Assembly (NCBI GenBank): GCA_025602905.1
Contig: JAHLKI010000006.1
Coordinates: forward strand, 248,001 to 312,000
Origin: Phlyctochytrium arcticum
Taxonomy: Eukaryota > Chytridiomycota > Chytridiomycetes > Chytridiales > Chytridiaceae
Direction of reading: 5' to 3'
Length of the DNA: 64,000 nucleotides
Shown: positions 12,801 to 24,882 of the stretch, piece after piece
Layout: the number at the start of each line of letters is the position of its first letter
Position numbering within the stretch: the first letter of the stretch is position 1
Notes under the pieces: model-generated
What the model was told of the DNA's origin: nothing
The model's input: only the letters and a program-made list of their open reading frames with translations
Databases searched by the model: none
Position numbers and translations under genes: made by a program

Positions 12801-13933
12801 ACGGTGCAGACCCAACTCGGGGCGGCGCCAGTCTCGTATCGGCAACTTCGGTTATCGAGAGGTTAGCGACATATACTGGTCCTAAATGGACAGGCAGATT
12901 CGCGGAGAAGTCTGAAATGCAAAGCACCCCACATGCGACTAACGATGAGCTGCGCGCGCCGGCGCGGGCGGCTTCCGATCGCCAGTCCAAATATTCAGAC
13001 CTTCTACACAGAGTCAAATCCTTAACTCCCTCTTTCCGACCCAACTTTTTGTATCGTGGACAAACACCGCAATTCGAGCCTTATTCGCTGGAAGATGATG
13101 GCCGATTGCGCAACAACGCCGCAGCAGACAGCGACATGTATAGCGAAGCCAATATGCCTCTCTCTGCGTACGTGTATCAAAAACACCTGTACTCTATGGC
13201 TGGATCCTCGCGATCATCGATGATGTGGACGCCTTTAGATCACAATGGTACCCGGTACAAGGAGCGCAAAAGTATGATGTCTGCAGTGACCATTTTGGGA
13301 GAGAATCTGCCCGACCGACATCGTTTGAACTCATCGGCGGACTACAACTCAGAGGCTGGCTTGCCCTCGGCCAGGTCGACCGGATCGTATTTGAATCTCC
13401 CTCCAGACTTTTTGAACGGAACTGGTGAAATCAAGCGCCTATCCACACTGACGATGAACAACACACGTCAAAACAAGTACCCCGTTAGCAACCGTACGGT
13501 TTCCACCATCAGCCATACCAACAACAATTCCAGTTATATGACTACCAGTCCACAATACGCGCAGGGCACATCCCCCGGACTGAATCCCCGTGTTGTCTCG
13601 GGTGTGACTTCTCACTACCCAAGTTTTGCCACTGTGTTGTCCTCTTCATCTCCCTATCACAACTCATTCAATGGCGGCGGGCTCACTTCGGCCGTCTCCT
13701 CAACAGGCACCCCTGAGCCCTTGACTTACCCCGCGTCAACATTGCAACGGAGAGATGGAATTAAACGAGAAGTCGTGCGATTCCTGGACACGGTTGATGT
13801 CAATCTGGTGACTCTGAGGGATGTTCTAAAAGCCATTGAGGCCACCCTTGGACCAAGCACCGTAGACGGCTCTGAAAAGTTTGTTCGCGACTGTGTTGAA
13901 GAGTACACCTTGCGAAACTTGGCTCTGATTTAG
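9884..13933 (+). CDS. Divergent division-2-like chitin synthase B, 1328 aa, 2 exons
   Basis: GT2-family membrane protein related to class IV-VII chitin synthases but without a myosin head. Exons 9884-10832 and 10896-13933 join in frame. Order: basic Ser-rich N-terminus; a TM near 145-165; a region resembling the cytochrome-b5-like segment of this division (about 185-360, with IVDLKSL and FVYDVKEYL); paired TMs (about 425-455); the GT2 domain with FVPVYNEDP (about 470-478), GNRGKRDSM (591-599), MDAD (646-649) and GEDRRL (759-764); C-terminal TMs ending in WGDTVR; a Ser/Thr-rich tail; and a final DEK_C-like helical domain (about 1265-1328). Oddity: where QRRRW is expected the sequence is QQRRSF (810-815), and the usual PGCFSMYR block reads SGGFAAYR. 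It may be catalytically altered or a regulatory partner of gene A; that is inference. Confidence 0.85.
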
Positions 13934-14530
13934 ACATAACCCCTACTTGTATTTACTTTTCAGCTTGTCTCTATAGATTTTGTAGTCACATTCTCCCCCA
14001 TCCGGTAATTACCACTTCCGGTTCACTCAACCGTCAAATAAAATGTTTCCGGCCTATTTTCTCAGTCTTTACCACATACGATATGGCATCTAGTCCTAAA
14101 GTTCTGCCAAGCATTTATTCCTTTAAAGTTCGACTTGATGGAACTTTATCCATAACTTTTGATCCCGCGCGAACAAAGCCGGGGTGGCCGAATTTGGTGA
14201 CGGTGGGTAGTAGCACTGTAGCAGTGGACCGGCGGTTGGACGAGGCGCAAAACCACAAATTCCCCTGGAGCATCATTAGCATCTGGCATCTAGCAGCGGA
14301 CTCCTTCCAACTCGGCATATAGAAATAGAAGTACTGGAAAGACTTCAGGTCAAGGCTACCGATCTCCCTTTTGGCTGCTTAAACGAAGTTCAAACACGGA
14401 TCACCGAAAAAGCGCGAACTTGACGCTGCTCTGAGCTCTCACAATTGCTTGGGGCGAAACCGCAAGACTTCCAGTATCCAGGACATACACGGCATACCCA
14501 ATCATTAAACTTGCAGAATAAGGCTGAATC
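13934..14530. other. Intergenic region between chitin synthase B and the BAR-SH3 gene
   Basis: 3' flank of chitin synthase B and promoter of the BAR-SH3 gene. The open frames here (for example 14083-14322) show no family resemblance, and none is called. Confidence 0.55.
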
Positions 14531-16876
14531 ATGGCGGCTTTCGGGAAAAAGATTGGACAGTTTCGGCAGGTGGGTAAGCGTCACTTTGGTCGCAAGTCTA
14601 AAATTGACGGTTCTGTCTGTTGTCTTCGACACTCTGCACAAAAAGTGGACCGGTAAGACTTTTCACGAGGCTTAGAAACAAAAAGCATCAGCTAACATCA
14701 TATTCTACTTTGTCTGAAATAGGGGAGAAGATGGGAAGTTCACAAAAGACTGGTGAGTTTCACATCTGGCTATCTCATTTGATCTATATCTCACATGTTT
14801 GAATTATAGAAACATCAGAAGAGTTCAAGAAGCTTGAAAATGATACCGATCTACGCTATCAATTCACGGAAAAAATGCACGAATCTCTCGAGACGTACCT
14901 CAAGTCGCTTGGAAAGCGAAAGGAGAGTGTGCGCGACAAATCCAAGAAGCTGCCATTGGAAGTTATGGCAGAGGGCATGATTCAATTTGGGGCACTTTTG
15001 GGGCCGGATAGTGCTTATGGTAGGCATCCTGCGGAATTGACGCGGGATCATTGATGTATTGACTGATTTACGATTTTGATCAGGTCAGGCACTTGTCAAA
15101 TTTGGAGAACAGCACGAAGAGATTTCAAAAGTGCAGACAGACTACGTAGGTTGCCAGTCATTCCGAGTACGTTCACTTGCGGTACTGATTTGGACATCCT
15201 AGCTCATCGGAGTACGGGAGACTTACGTCGCCACGATCGATCGGATGCTGGCGGAAATGAAAGATTATGCTGTACGTAGTCACCAAATGTGATCTTTTTC
15301 TCTTTCTGGTAGGCCTAACCATCCATTTTAGGCCGTGAAATCCAAACTTGCCCGCAGACGTTTGGACTTTGACGCCAAACTAAACAAAGTCCACAAATCA
15401 CGGAAGGAAAACCCAAATCTTGAGGAGGAAACACGCGTTGCCCAAGCAAAGTACGAAGAGTCTCTGCACGACACTACCAACAAAATGATTATGTTGAACT
15501 CGAGCGAGGATGAGCAATTGGAGGATTTGTTGGCATTTGTTGACAAGGAGGTAGAATATCACCGAGGGTGCTTGGCTTTGGTCGAGTCTCTGCAGCGAGA
15601 CTTTGCAAGGTTGGTCCCGCTGCGACTTTTAAAAGGCCTCTCGAAGTATAATATGGACTAACGTGCCTCTCTATCTATCCAGTATCCCACGCCGTCCGTC
15701 ACTTAGCGCTTACAACCGCCCATATAATCCGCCTTCCCGGCAAAACTCTGCTCCAGATCTAGATATGCTGCCACCCTCTGCGATGCCACCTCTACCTGGT
15801 GGTGGGCCCGATAGAAAACTGACCTATGCCTCAAGCGCAGGCTCTATGGTTTTCCCCATGGTGGGGCAAGACGGATCAACAATAGCCCCTCCTGCGCCAT
15901 CCCGAGGGAATTCATGTATGTCGTTACCCTCACTTTCTGATTGATTTTGAGGCTTACCTCTTTTACACAGGCGCATCGCTTCCGCAGCTTGCCGCGGCAC
16001 CCGCAGCGAGAAAGCGCTTACGTGTCGAATTTGATTTTGATGCAGAAGGACCAGATGAACTTTCCTGTACGTATTCCACACTCTGTCATTCTACACATCA
16101 CTTATGCGGCTTCCGACTTGTTCTCTAGTACGAAAGGGAGAAATTTTGGAACTCGTATGTGAAATTGATGATGGTTGGTGGGAAGGTGAAATGCTTGATG
16201 GTAGTAAGAGGGGAGGGATGTTTCCCAGCAATTATGTTGCGTAAGTTGCTCTCGCTCTGGCATAATTCTTGTATCAGGCATTTAAGACAACGTCTTTCTC
16301 AGGGTACTTCCGGAAAACGCCGCCCCAAGACCACCCTCGCGCCCATCCTCTCAAGTCTTTCAACCATCAAGATCCAATTCGTACTCGAATCCACCAAGCG
16401 CTCCTGTGTTTTCCTCTAGCCATACAGAGGACCTGGCCTTTCCGACCCATTCCGTCTCCCAACAACGACCTGAGGATCGACCCTACTCGCACATCTCACG
16501 TCTCTCCTATGTTCCCAACAACGCTCCCCTCGCGTCCCAGCATCAACATCCCTCCCAGTCGAATCCCACCCCGCCGCCACCGATCCCAGCTTCCCCGGCC
16601 TCTCGCGCTTCAAGTTACGGCGATCTGGGCCCCTTTCAAACACAACCCAGTAACCCACCCTCCACATCCCATTCGTTGCATGCGTCACCTGCTTCGTCAC
16701 CGAAACCACCGCATCGATCGCCGTCGGCCCAACGCGTCCTGTTACCGGGAAATGCGCCTTCATCATCACAGCAAAATGGATCGGCGGCGCCTGCCTGTGG
16801 AACATGCGGCTGTGAAGGATTTGTACCCCATGCCTTCAAGAAGAACCAATGCGCCAGTTGCTTTCACACGCATTGA
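14531..16876 (+). CDS. Endophilin-like BAR-SH3 adaptor, 569 aa, 11 exons, with a C-terminal Cys/His cluster
   Basis: Predicted membrane-curvature adaptor in endocytosis, of the fungal endophilin-like type. Exons: 14531-14569, 14646-14652, 14723-14752, 14810-15019, 15084-15145, 15203-15271, 15332-15609, 15683-15915, 15971-16066, 16129-16240 and 16303-16876; total 570 codons. The N-terminus contains WTGEKMG, as in fungal BAR adaptors, followed by a helical BAR domain to about residue 231 (FKKLENDTDL, GPDSAYG, LARRRLDFDAKL). A Pro/Ser linker leads to a clear SH3 domain (about 323-380: VEFDFDAEGPDELSL, GWWEGE, GMFPSNYV). After a second Pro/Ser-rich linker the protein ends in CGTCGCEGF and CASCFHTH, a possible zinc-binding cluster (about 543-569). 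Exon 2 is 7 nt and supplies TGG ACC G of the WTG motif. The gene converges with the F-box gene downstream. Confidence 0.88.
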
Positions 16877-17247
16877 TGTACCAAATTTAAGGTTTCCTCC
16901 CCTATTTCGAACAAGGTTATCGAAACGATTTTATCTTGGAAAGACATGTATAACCGGACTGTTAGACTTGTTCATTTATTTACCCTGGACCTTTTTTCTT
17001 TACTTTTGTTTTTCAAGTTTTTTATGTTGGACGATACCTCATTTCTGTCAAACCAAATTACATTTTTGTAAATCAAAGAGAACACTTTGCGAGCGCCGAG
17101 CCAGACCCTCCAAACAATGTAAAAGTTTGAATGTGGAAATGCCTCCAGGATTTCAGCATGCATAACAACCAATATATTGAATGAGTACCATTCCCCAAAA
17201 AACCAAAAATACAAAAATGACGGGATGCAAAATGTCCCGGGTTTTGG
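16877..17247. other. Convergent 3' intergenic spacer
   Basis: 371 bp, A/T-rich, between the ends of the BAR-SH3 (plus) and F-box (minus) genes. It probably holds both 3'UTRs; no other feature is seen. Confidence 0.6.
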
Positions 17248-18801
17248 TCACGTTCCCCAACCCGCCGAGGCCAACAGGGCTCCTCCTGCTTCTACCACCC
17301 GAGCCCGTAAGTCGGTCGACAGCTCGAGGTGAATCCCGCGATGTTGTTGAAGGAGCGAAAAGAGCGGGTTCAAGTCCGTTATGCGTGTGCAGCCCTGTAT
17401 ATCAGAGTTGGTTAAGTGACTAAGATGGATGTGACGACGGGGAAGCTGTGGACTTACCTTGATTTCCAAAACACACAGCTTGGTGCATTGAGCCCGAATC
17501 GCTTCAAGGGCGTTCGTGGTAATGGGTGTATAGTTCATGTTGAGCTTGCGCAGTGATTTCCCACAGACGCGCAAGACTCCAGAGATGGCTTCGTCCGAGA
17601 TGGCACAGCCCGCCAGACCCAGAACTGTCAGGTTCGGGATGGTGAGGGCCCGCAGGGCGCGGTCCGTGATGAAGGGGAGGGTATGTGGTCCTGAGCGGGA
17701 GGACGGGGGTGGAGTGCCAAGATGGATGGATTGGAGCGTGCGGGAGTGCGATCGGAAGAGGAGGCAGAGGCCTGCGTCGGTAATGTAGGGGGTGGAGCGG
17801 AGATTGATGTGTTGAAGGGAGAGGTTTGGCGCGTAGGCTAGTGAGGCTAGACCGTCGTCAGTGAGGTGTGGAAGCGAGTGGGCGGTGAGATGGGTGAGTT
17901 TTGGGCAGGAGAGGGCGAGGGTGTGGAGGGTTGTGTTGGTGAGGTTCGGGGAAAGGGAAATGTCCAGATGCGTGAGGTTTGGGGTATGTGGGAACAGCAG
18001 TGTGAGATGATCGTCGCGCAAGTCGGGTAACTAATCAGATTTAATAGTGGTTGAGTTGCGTGTGAGATAAGTGGACGGAGAATGTAAGCGTACCTTGACA
18101 CATGAGAGGTGGGAGATGAACCTGGTATACAAATGGGTGAGCCCAACGACGGGAGATCCGAAATCCACCATTCGAATTGTGTGCTGCCAGTCTGCAGACA
18201 ATAGCTCCACATGTTTGATTCCTCGGGCCCTTGTTTTCTTCACGAATGTTACTCTCTTACACTGTTCAGCCAGGTCATCAGAGCTCCAACCCGCTTTCCG
18301 AGCCCGAAGCGTAGCTCGCCTTGCACGCTCCGCATCCGAACACAGGGCCAGCTCCAATACCTCCCTCCCGATGCTCCACATTGTTGCCGACCACCGGGTC
18401 CCCACTTCCAAACACTTTACACTTCGATTAGGAACCACCTCGCGTAGTAGCACATCAAGCTGATTTTGGGAGACGACCATGCGAGCATAGAGAAGGCGAG
18501 TGGCCGGAAGATTCCAGGCACGACAGACCAGGGTGCATGAGTGGAGAGTCAGCGTTCCTTGACGCTCCAGTACCCTCCATTGATCTCTCGTTGAGCCCTT
18601 ATTCAAAACAGAGTTCTCGGTGGGGTCCATGTCGTTGTCATCACAAGACGGTTCTCGCCAGTTGGCGACTAGCTCCAGAATCTTGATGAGAATATCATAT
18701 CCCAAGTCCATATGTTTTCGAAGTCCGTTTTTGGTCTTCCTATGTTCCTCGTGGCCAGCGAGTTCCGTTTGCGCACCCAACTGCCTATGCTTCCCAACCA
18801 T
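17248..18801 (-). CDS. F-box / leucine-rich-repeat protein, 475 aa, 3 exons
   Basis: Likely substrate receptor of an SCF ubiquitin ligase; target unknown. Exons 18801-18094, 18030-17458 and 17394-17248 (708+573+147 nt, all in phase 0). An F-box-like segment begins at about residue 31 (MDLGYDILIKILELV) and continues through LHSCTLVCRAWN and LLYARMV. The second half is a run of AMN1/FBXL-type LRRs: NLTHLDISLSPNLT, KLTHLTAHSLPHLT, LQHINLRSTPYIT, LTVLGLAGCAIS, LRKLNMNYTPIT, then GCTRITDL. ATG 18801 is the first start; ATG 18711, directly at the F-box, is an alternative. F-box residues are divergent, so Skp1 binding is inferred. Confidence 0.8.
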
Positions 18802-19236
18802 GTCCACCACAAAGTCGTTTATTCGGCGGGTACTTTTTTCTCGATACTACCAATTTGCACCAGTAGGTTGCTTACGGATATCCCATCCTTTCAACTTTCA
18901 ATTGTATTGCTGGGCTGTACAATGTATGGGCAGACCCCAAGCGCGTCGGCGGGGGATGCGCTGTCAGCAGCGCAAGCAGACCGCAAACAACGCAGGCAAG
19001 ACAATAACAGCCCAAGAAAACATATTTCAATCGCTGCTAATAACACTTTTACACCCAAGCGCTGCAGCCTGATGTCTAAACCGAATAGCGATTTGTGACT
19101 GGGATTTGTGACCATCAAAAACGGAAACTCAACAATGGGTTAGGGCTCGTTGGAAGCCGCAGTTGAAACATTGGCCGTCAACGCGCAAAATGCAAAATGG
19201 GCACTTGGACACAGCAAAACTCAAGAAAAACATCGA
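18802..19236. other. Intergenic region before tRNA copy 2
   Basis: Promoter side of the F-box gene and 5' flank of the tRNA. No gene is supported. Confidence 0.5.
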
Positions 19237-19309
19237 GGTCCTATGGCCAAATGGATAAGGTGCCTGACTACGAATCAGGAGATTCCAGGTTCGACCCCTG
19301 GTAGGATCG
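19237..19309 (+). tRNA. tRNA-Arg (anticodon ACG), copy 2
   Basis: Identical in all 73 nt to copy 1, with the same cloverleaf and anticodon loop CTACGAA. The 5' flank 'acatcgag' matches copy 1. The 3' flank is 'ttcttttctttt', a weaker, interrupted T-rich terminator than the other copies have. Confidence 0.97.
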
Positions 19310-20527
19310 TTCTTTTCTTTTCTCCATGTCTTTTGTTCGTTATGCGTGATGTACTTTGTCTTTCCGTTTTTTTTTGGTTGGCTACATGTGCTTCATTTGA
19401 AATATCAGCCGTTGGCCAACGGGACTACCTATTTGATTTTGCACCCGGTCTAGGAGATGAAGCTCCTATGATATATGTACGATGCATCGATATCCAGAAA
19501 AACGAGGATAACAACGTCTTTGCGACTTGCCCTCACTCTCGCGGCAAATAAAATTTTGCAGTAATGAGATTTCTAATTCTGCGTAACTTTGCGTAAATGC
19601 TCTATATATTGTGGTCCTTCCTATTAACCCTTCATTGTTTTAGGGATAGCTGGGGTAGTAGCAAGGGTCGCTTTACATATTTAGGACCCATAGGAAGCCA
19701 TTGCCGCAAATTAATGGCCTTCTCGGAGGATTTTTCCCCATAAAGGGCAGGAAGTTGATTCATTTTTTTCCCCTCTACCCAGGTTACAAGAGAATACATG
19801 GTCGCAGATTTTTGTGAGATGAATAAAATACTAGCATATAGTTGCTGGCATTGTTTCAGCAGGATAATAAAGCAGAAGGATATCTTTTTGGGTGATTGGC
19901 CGAAAATGCGCGTCATGTGTTTTTCAAAACTCCAGCTTTCAAAAGGCTGGCTGCGGACCCATTTCTCGCTCCCAAACATTTTTCCTACAGCAGCTATTTT
20001 TTAAATCACGCCCAGATTTACTGATAGATATTATTGCAGCACTTGGGAAAATTAAAACAGAGTGAGTACTTGTGAGTCCCGGGCAGGATGAGCATAGGGG
20101 CTGCGTCTGCTTTTATGTGACAAGGGATGGGATTTATCGGATGATTTTTTGGGATGGGGGAGGGTATTTTGTGGAGGGCGACCCAAATTTACCGTTATGC
20201 TCACACATACTCACTGCTTTACTTTATTTGTTGTCGGAATAGTACATCTGCAGGTTTATAAACTCAAATTCCTATATTTGACGTTCCCAGCAGCAGCCAG
20301 CAAAATCATTCTCGGTCGAAAAAGAAAACGCCACGTGGCGATCAATCCTTCCTCCAGAGTTTCTTTCTTTTATGGAGTGATTTTAAATACCACATCCCGG
20401 CAAACTTTCGACGACCACCATTGTAATTTTACTTTTAAATTCTCTGAAGCAACACTGCAAGGATAGCCAACCAGGCCTTTTGATTGGGAGGATTTTTGTC
20501 AAAATTTGGGACCACTGACAGCGCATC
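19310..20527. other. Intergenic region upstream of the Clr2-like gene
   Basis: About 1.2 kb, A/T-rich, promoter side of the AT-hook gene. Open frames at 19632-19979 and 20149-20466 have no family character and are not called. Confidence 0.5.
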
Positions 20528-23500
20528 ATGGCGGGCAACACACACAAAGACAACCCAGAGCACAACAGTGGAAGCAGCTCATTGGAGATGCCCGACCGCA
20601 GTGGCCAACACGAGGTTGACTTTGTATTTGCAGAACTTCGGGACTCTGATGGTGAGTTATCCCCTCCCCTTTGCTCAGAAATTCCTGTCATCCACACGAG
20701 CGGTGATTTTCACAAAAAGTTGGACACATTTTCTAACCGTGTAATCTTTCCTTTATTCATTCCCTTCTTTCAATCATCTTGATTCCCGTTGTCTCTGACC
20801 CACCCTCGATGCAATTACTACTTTTGTCAATTGCTCACTGCAATTCTACTATTTTGCAACACCCGACATCAACAAATTCAACTGCTCGCTGCGATCCGTT
20901 TACCATTTTCTCCAACAAATAATTCCAACTTGTTACTGACATGCACATCCTGGCCCCACTTGAATAGGCTCTGAAGTATGGTCGGACCTTTCCGATACGG
21001 AGCAGGACAATTGGGTGCGGCGGCGAGAGAGGCTTTGCTTGCAGCATTTGCGGAGAGAAATACCAGGCGCAAATGGGATGAACGACAGTCATATTCAAGA
21101 CGAAGCCGGGCCCGTGGTTCCCCAAGTACCAGTTATAGTCAAGCGAGGTCGAGGAAGGCCCCGCAAGATTCAAAGGGGTCCTGGGCGACCTCGTCGCTCA
21201 CCGGCACCGGAAGGTACCCCTAATCTTTATATTCCGAGCCATGCTGCCAGTACTCCTGCAAGCGCAGCTGCATCATCGGGCTCCTCACCAACCTCCATCA
21301 AAGATCCCGGCGACATTCGTCGCTCCGTCCGCGTAACTGAAAAACTGCACGAAAAGGAAATGTCGGAAAAGCGGCAAGAGCTTGTGGACCAACTCTTTTT
21401 TGCCAAAAAAACATATCAATTCGTCGAATCGCCATCACCACAAGTCCTACTCCCACTGGGTGCAGGGATCAAGCGGAAGCGGGGTCGGCCAAAGAAGACG
21501 AGCTATGTGAATGGAGTGTTGATGCCTCTGACGCAACAACAACAGCACACTCCTCCCGTCGCCAGAGAAGATGGCTCGGCGCTCATTATGCAAAGAACAA
21601 CGTCAGTCAATGACTTGATTTCTGCAGCAGTGAGCCCGGATCCCAAAACACCGAGTAACATGGCCAAGGTCAAGCCCGCTAGCAGCCCTTTCGCCTCTAT
21701 ACCGGGTCAGCTACCACCGCCCACTTCCGACCAGCCAGTCCACATCAATTGGCCATCCTATTCCCGGGCCGGCGAGATTGTGTGGGTCAAAGTGCGCAAT
21801 CCGCGGTTTGCGGGCATGGCGGACCGGTTTGTCTTATGGCCGTGTTTGATTTTGACTCGGTGGGCTACGGGTGGGAGAAAGCCTCTGGAAGCACTACGGA
21901 TGGTGATGGAGAATGAGGGATTTCGGTTCTCGCCTCGGAAAACCCCAGCGAGCAGAATTTTGGGAAAACGAAAGGCAATCGGTGATGCAACCGTTGAGCC
22001 AACCAAACCCCAAAATCATCTGATTCCCAATAAAAACTCTATCAGCGCTGCGCTGCAGAAAATCCATTCCGAACGCAAATTGTCCATTGTGACAAGAAGG
22101 CGAGCATTTTCTGACGCCGAGTCTGAATTTTGTACCAGCCCATATGCCATTGAGCCGACGCTCTCTCTTCCTTCTCCCGATGCCGAGTCAAAAAAGGTCG
22201 TTCTTACTCGAGACCCAGAAGCGAGTTATGAGGGTTGGATTTGGGATGTCCCGGGGCCGGAAAAAGTGCAGGGGTTGGGTGTGGAGGATTTATGGGATTT
22301 TGATGAACGGACCAAGCGGAGAATGGGAGTGGGTGGTTTACCGGGATCGGGCTTCAAGAAGCGGGGACGAAAGAGTGCGGCAGAAAAGGCGGCATTGGCA
22401 GCTGCTGCCGCGACTCCCATTGCACCCAGTGAAGCCGAAAGTGGGGTAGCACCGGCTGGGGTGTTGAATGGAAACGAGTCGGCTCCTGCTCCTCCGCCTA
22501 TATCTATTCCTCAAGGACAAAATCAAATGGAAGATTTGGCTACACTTTTGAATCGAGTTGCTCAAGCCAACACTCAACCCGAATTGGAACGGGATACTAG
22601 TCTACAAACCACCCTTTCCGGAGAAGCCTCGCTGTCCCGCGCGCCCCAGCTCCTCAATGCCAGCGTGGATTCTGATACAGCCCAATCGCGCGATCCATCG
22701 TTGAACGGTGACGAGGATGCGAAAGAAGAAAGTGGCATTTCAACCCCGGAACGTGAACCACAACAACGGTATCTGCTGGAACGTAAAGTTCCCATTGTGC
22801 CGCCGCCACGGACGCCATCACCCTTCATTGATGTGGAAGCATTGGACCGGGGGGTGAATAGTCTGAACGCTAGTCCCATTTCGGACGGGGATTTGGAGGA
22901 TCACCATGAAGGGGATGTGAGATCAATACCCTCTCCATCTCAAGCAAAAGATATGCAGTCCAGTCCGCCGAGCGGCACCCAGCCTGGACTTTTTGAGCCT
23001 CATGGGAAGCATACCGGGCTTAGAGCAAGCTCGATGGATGTAGAGGTGCTTTCGGAGGATGACGACGGCTTTGCGTCAAATGTGTTAAAACTGGCCAACA
23101 AGTATCTTAAAGCACCAGAACACACTGAGAGTTTGGTGGGAGAAGCTGGAGCGGCTAAAAAAGTACAAGACAATGAGCTGGAATCTACGACACCAGCAGC
23201 CGAGACCTTAACCCATCAGTCAGTTGCCCAGGAAGCATACCTTCTTCGGTTGTTACCCCAACCCGACTCGCAAGCCCTCTTCTCCTTATCCACATCATCG
23301 CTTCCACTTCTGCACCCAACTCCCCACATGTGGTGCACCAGCTCCCACATTTCACCCTTTCTCGCCAACAAGGCCCCCTGCACATCGTCCAGCATGTACA
23401 ATGCCGCCGTAATTCAGGCCATCACGTACTCGGCTGGATGGGCAGTCGACGATGACGCAAAGTATACGCGTCAACTCAAAGAGTGGATGGCGAGCGTCGA

Positions 23501-24527
23501 TGGGTTGGGCAATGTTGTGGGTGATTTGTTGCATATGGATGTTTGGCGGGTTGAGCAGCTGGAGGGTGATGGGCCATTACCACCTCCTCCGCCCGATGCC
23601 TTGGCACCCTCCATGCCACCTTCCGCGCACGGATCGCCCCGTCAATCTCTCGCCCGTCTTCCAAAAGCATCAGGTGCAAGTCTGGGATACTTTAACCCAC
23701 CCCCACCAGCTCCGTCTCATCCCACCTCGATGACTGCCGCCCCACCCCGTGAATGCTCCATCACCCCCGCGCCCCCCATCCCAACTGGCCACACCTCAAC
23801 ACCCTTAACCCGCTTCCGTCTCGGTGCCGAAATCCTTCACCTCGGCGACCTCCTCCGCATCATCCGCCCCTTTCGCTGGCGCGGCAGGCTCTCCCCCGTC
23901 TCCCGCGACCCCACCCTCGTCGCCGAACAATACGAATACCTCCTCGTCACCAAAATGGAACATGTACATCCTGCCAACTGCACATCCCACGATCTGTCCC
24001 GGGAAGAACACTACAAAATCTATCAGACCCATGTCCCCGCCAAACGCCACAAGACGTTTGATGGGGCGGGGGTCCCCATCCCTGCTCCCAACATTAAAAC
24101 AACCGGACCCGGCGGCCCTGAAATCCGCGAGAGTGGCATGCAGGTGCATACCAGTACGATTCGACTCACGGGTCAGGTGTGGGTCCGAGTCGATCCGGCC
24201 ACTCAAACTGTTTTACGGGCACCTACCAAGCATCAATCTCGGACCCAACTCACTGGTAATACCACACCCAACCCATTCAGCGCAGCTTCGTCCGTCCGCA
24301 GCCTGGACGACCCCTCCTCCACCCCCGACACCCTCGATTTCCAATGGGTCAACACGAACGAAATTCGGACGGTCGATAAAGCCCTTATCGGTGGCCGCCT
24401 CCATCTTCCCTTTCCCTTCTCCAGTAATCAAGTTCTGGGCCGTATGCCGGTCGATGAGGAACAATCCTGGACGGGTGGCGGTAATGGTGGTAGACGACGG
24501 GTTTGGGGATGTGTCTGTGGTCAATAA
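20528..24527 (+). CDS. AT-hook, Clr2-like transcriptional-silencing protein, 1227 aa, 2 exons
   Basis: Probable nuclear chromatin protein. Exons 20528-20651 and 20968-24527 join to 1228 codons; the 316-nt intron is long for this window. Four AT-hook-like motifs: RGRGRPRK (101-108), RGPGRPRR (111-118), KRKRGRPKK (210-218) and KKRGRKS further on. Residues about 300-340 (WPSYSRAGEIVWVKV ... FVLWPCLIL) have the 'GE-VW ... WP-LI' pattern of Clr2-type or PWWP-like modules. The C-terminal third has FRLGAEILHLGDLLRI, VAEQYEYLLVTKM and TGQVWVRVD, resembling the C-terminal domain of fungal Clr2, a subunit of the SHREC histone-deacetylase complex in fission yeast. The middle is low-complexity. The Clr2 link is from pattern memory; an unrelated PWWP-type AT-hook protein is the alternative. 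Confidence 0.65.
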
Positions 24528-24882
24528 GCAATTTGTTTTCTTTTAACCTATCTGTATAACCCCACGTAGTTTTCTTGTTTTTTGTTTTCTCTTTCACCTC
24601 CCCAAATGCACAAATCTTACTCTAATAATCAATGCTTCCTTACTACACAAAACCGCTTTCCGGCCCCCTTTCCTACACGCTTGAACATCCCAAACGCAAA
24701 CAACGCACCCAAGATCAAATCACCCCCTTGGTAAATCGCGCACGGTCCAAAAATTAACCTTTCCACATAAACACTCCCACCTTTCACCACCCAAAAGAAT
24801 AAACCACACCGGCCACACCCAGAACCTACATAATGCAACCAGTTCAAAGAGGAAAATCCCAAGAAGAAGAAAAAAAAAAACA
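24528..24882. other. Spacer between the Clr2-like gene and tRNA copy 3
   Basis: 355 bp, pyrimidine-rich. It contains the 3' end of the Clr2-like gene and, near 24870-24880, the T-tract terminator of the minus-strand tRNA. Confidence 0.55.

Noticed and set aside
13934..14530. Possible small gene at 14083-14322
   Set aside because: It is a 79-codon frame without domain, signal peptide or splice context, and an antisense frame of similar length overlaps it.
17537..17788. Plus-strand frames opposite the F-box/LRR gene
   Set aside because: They mirror the LRR codons, while the minus strand shows regular LRR periodicity and correct splice phases.
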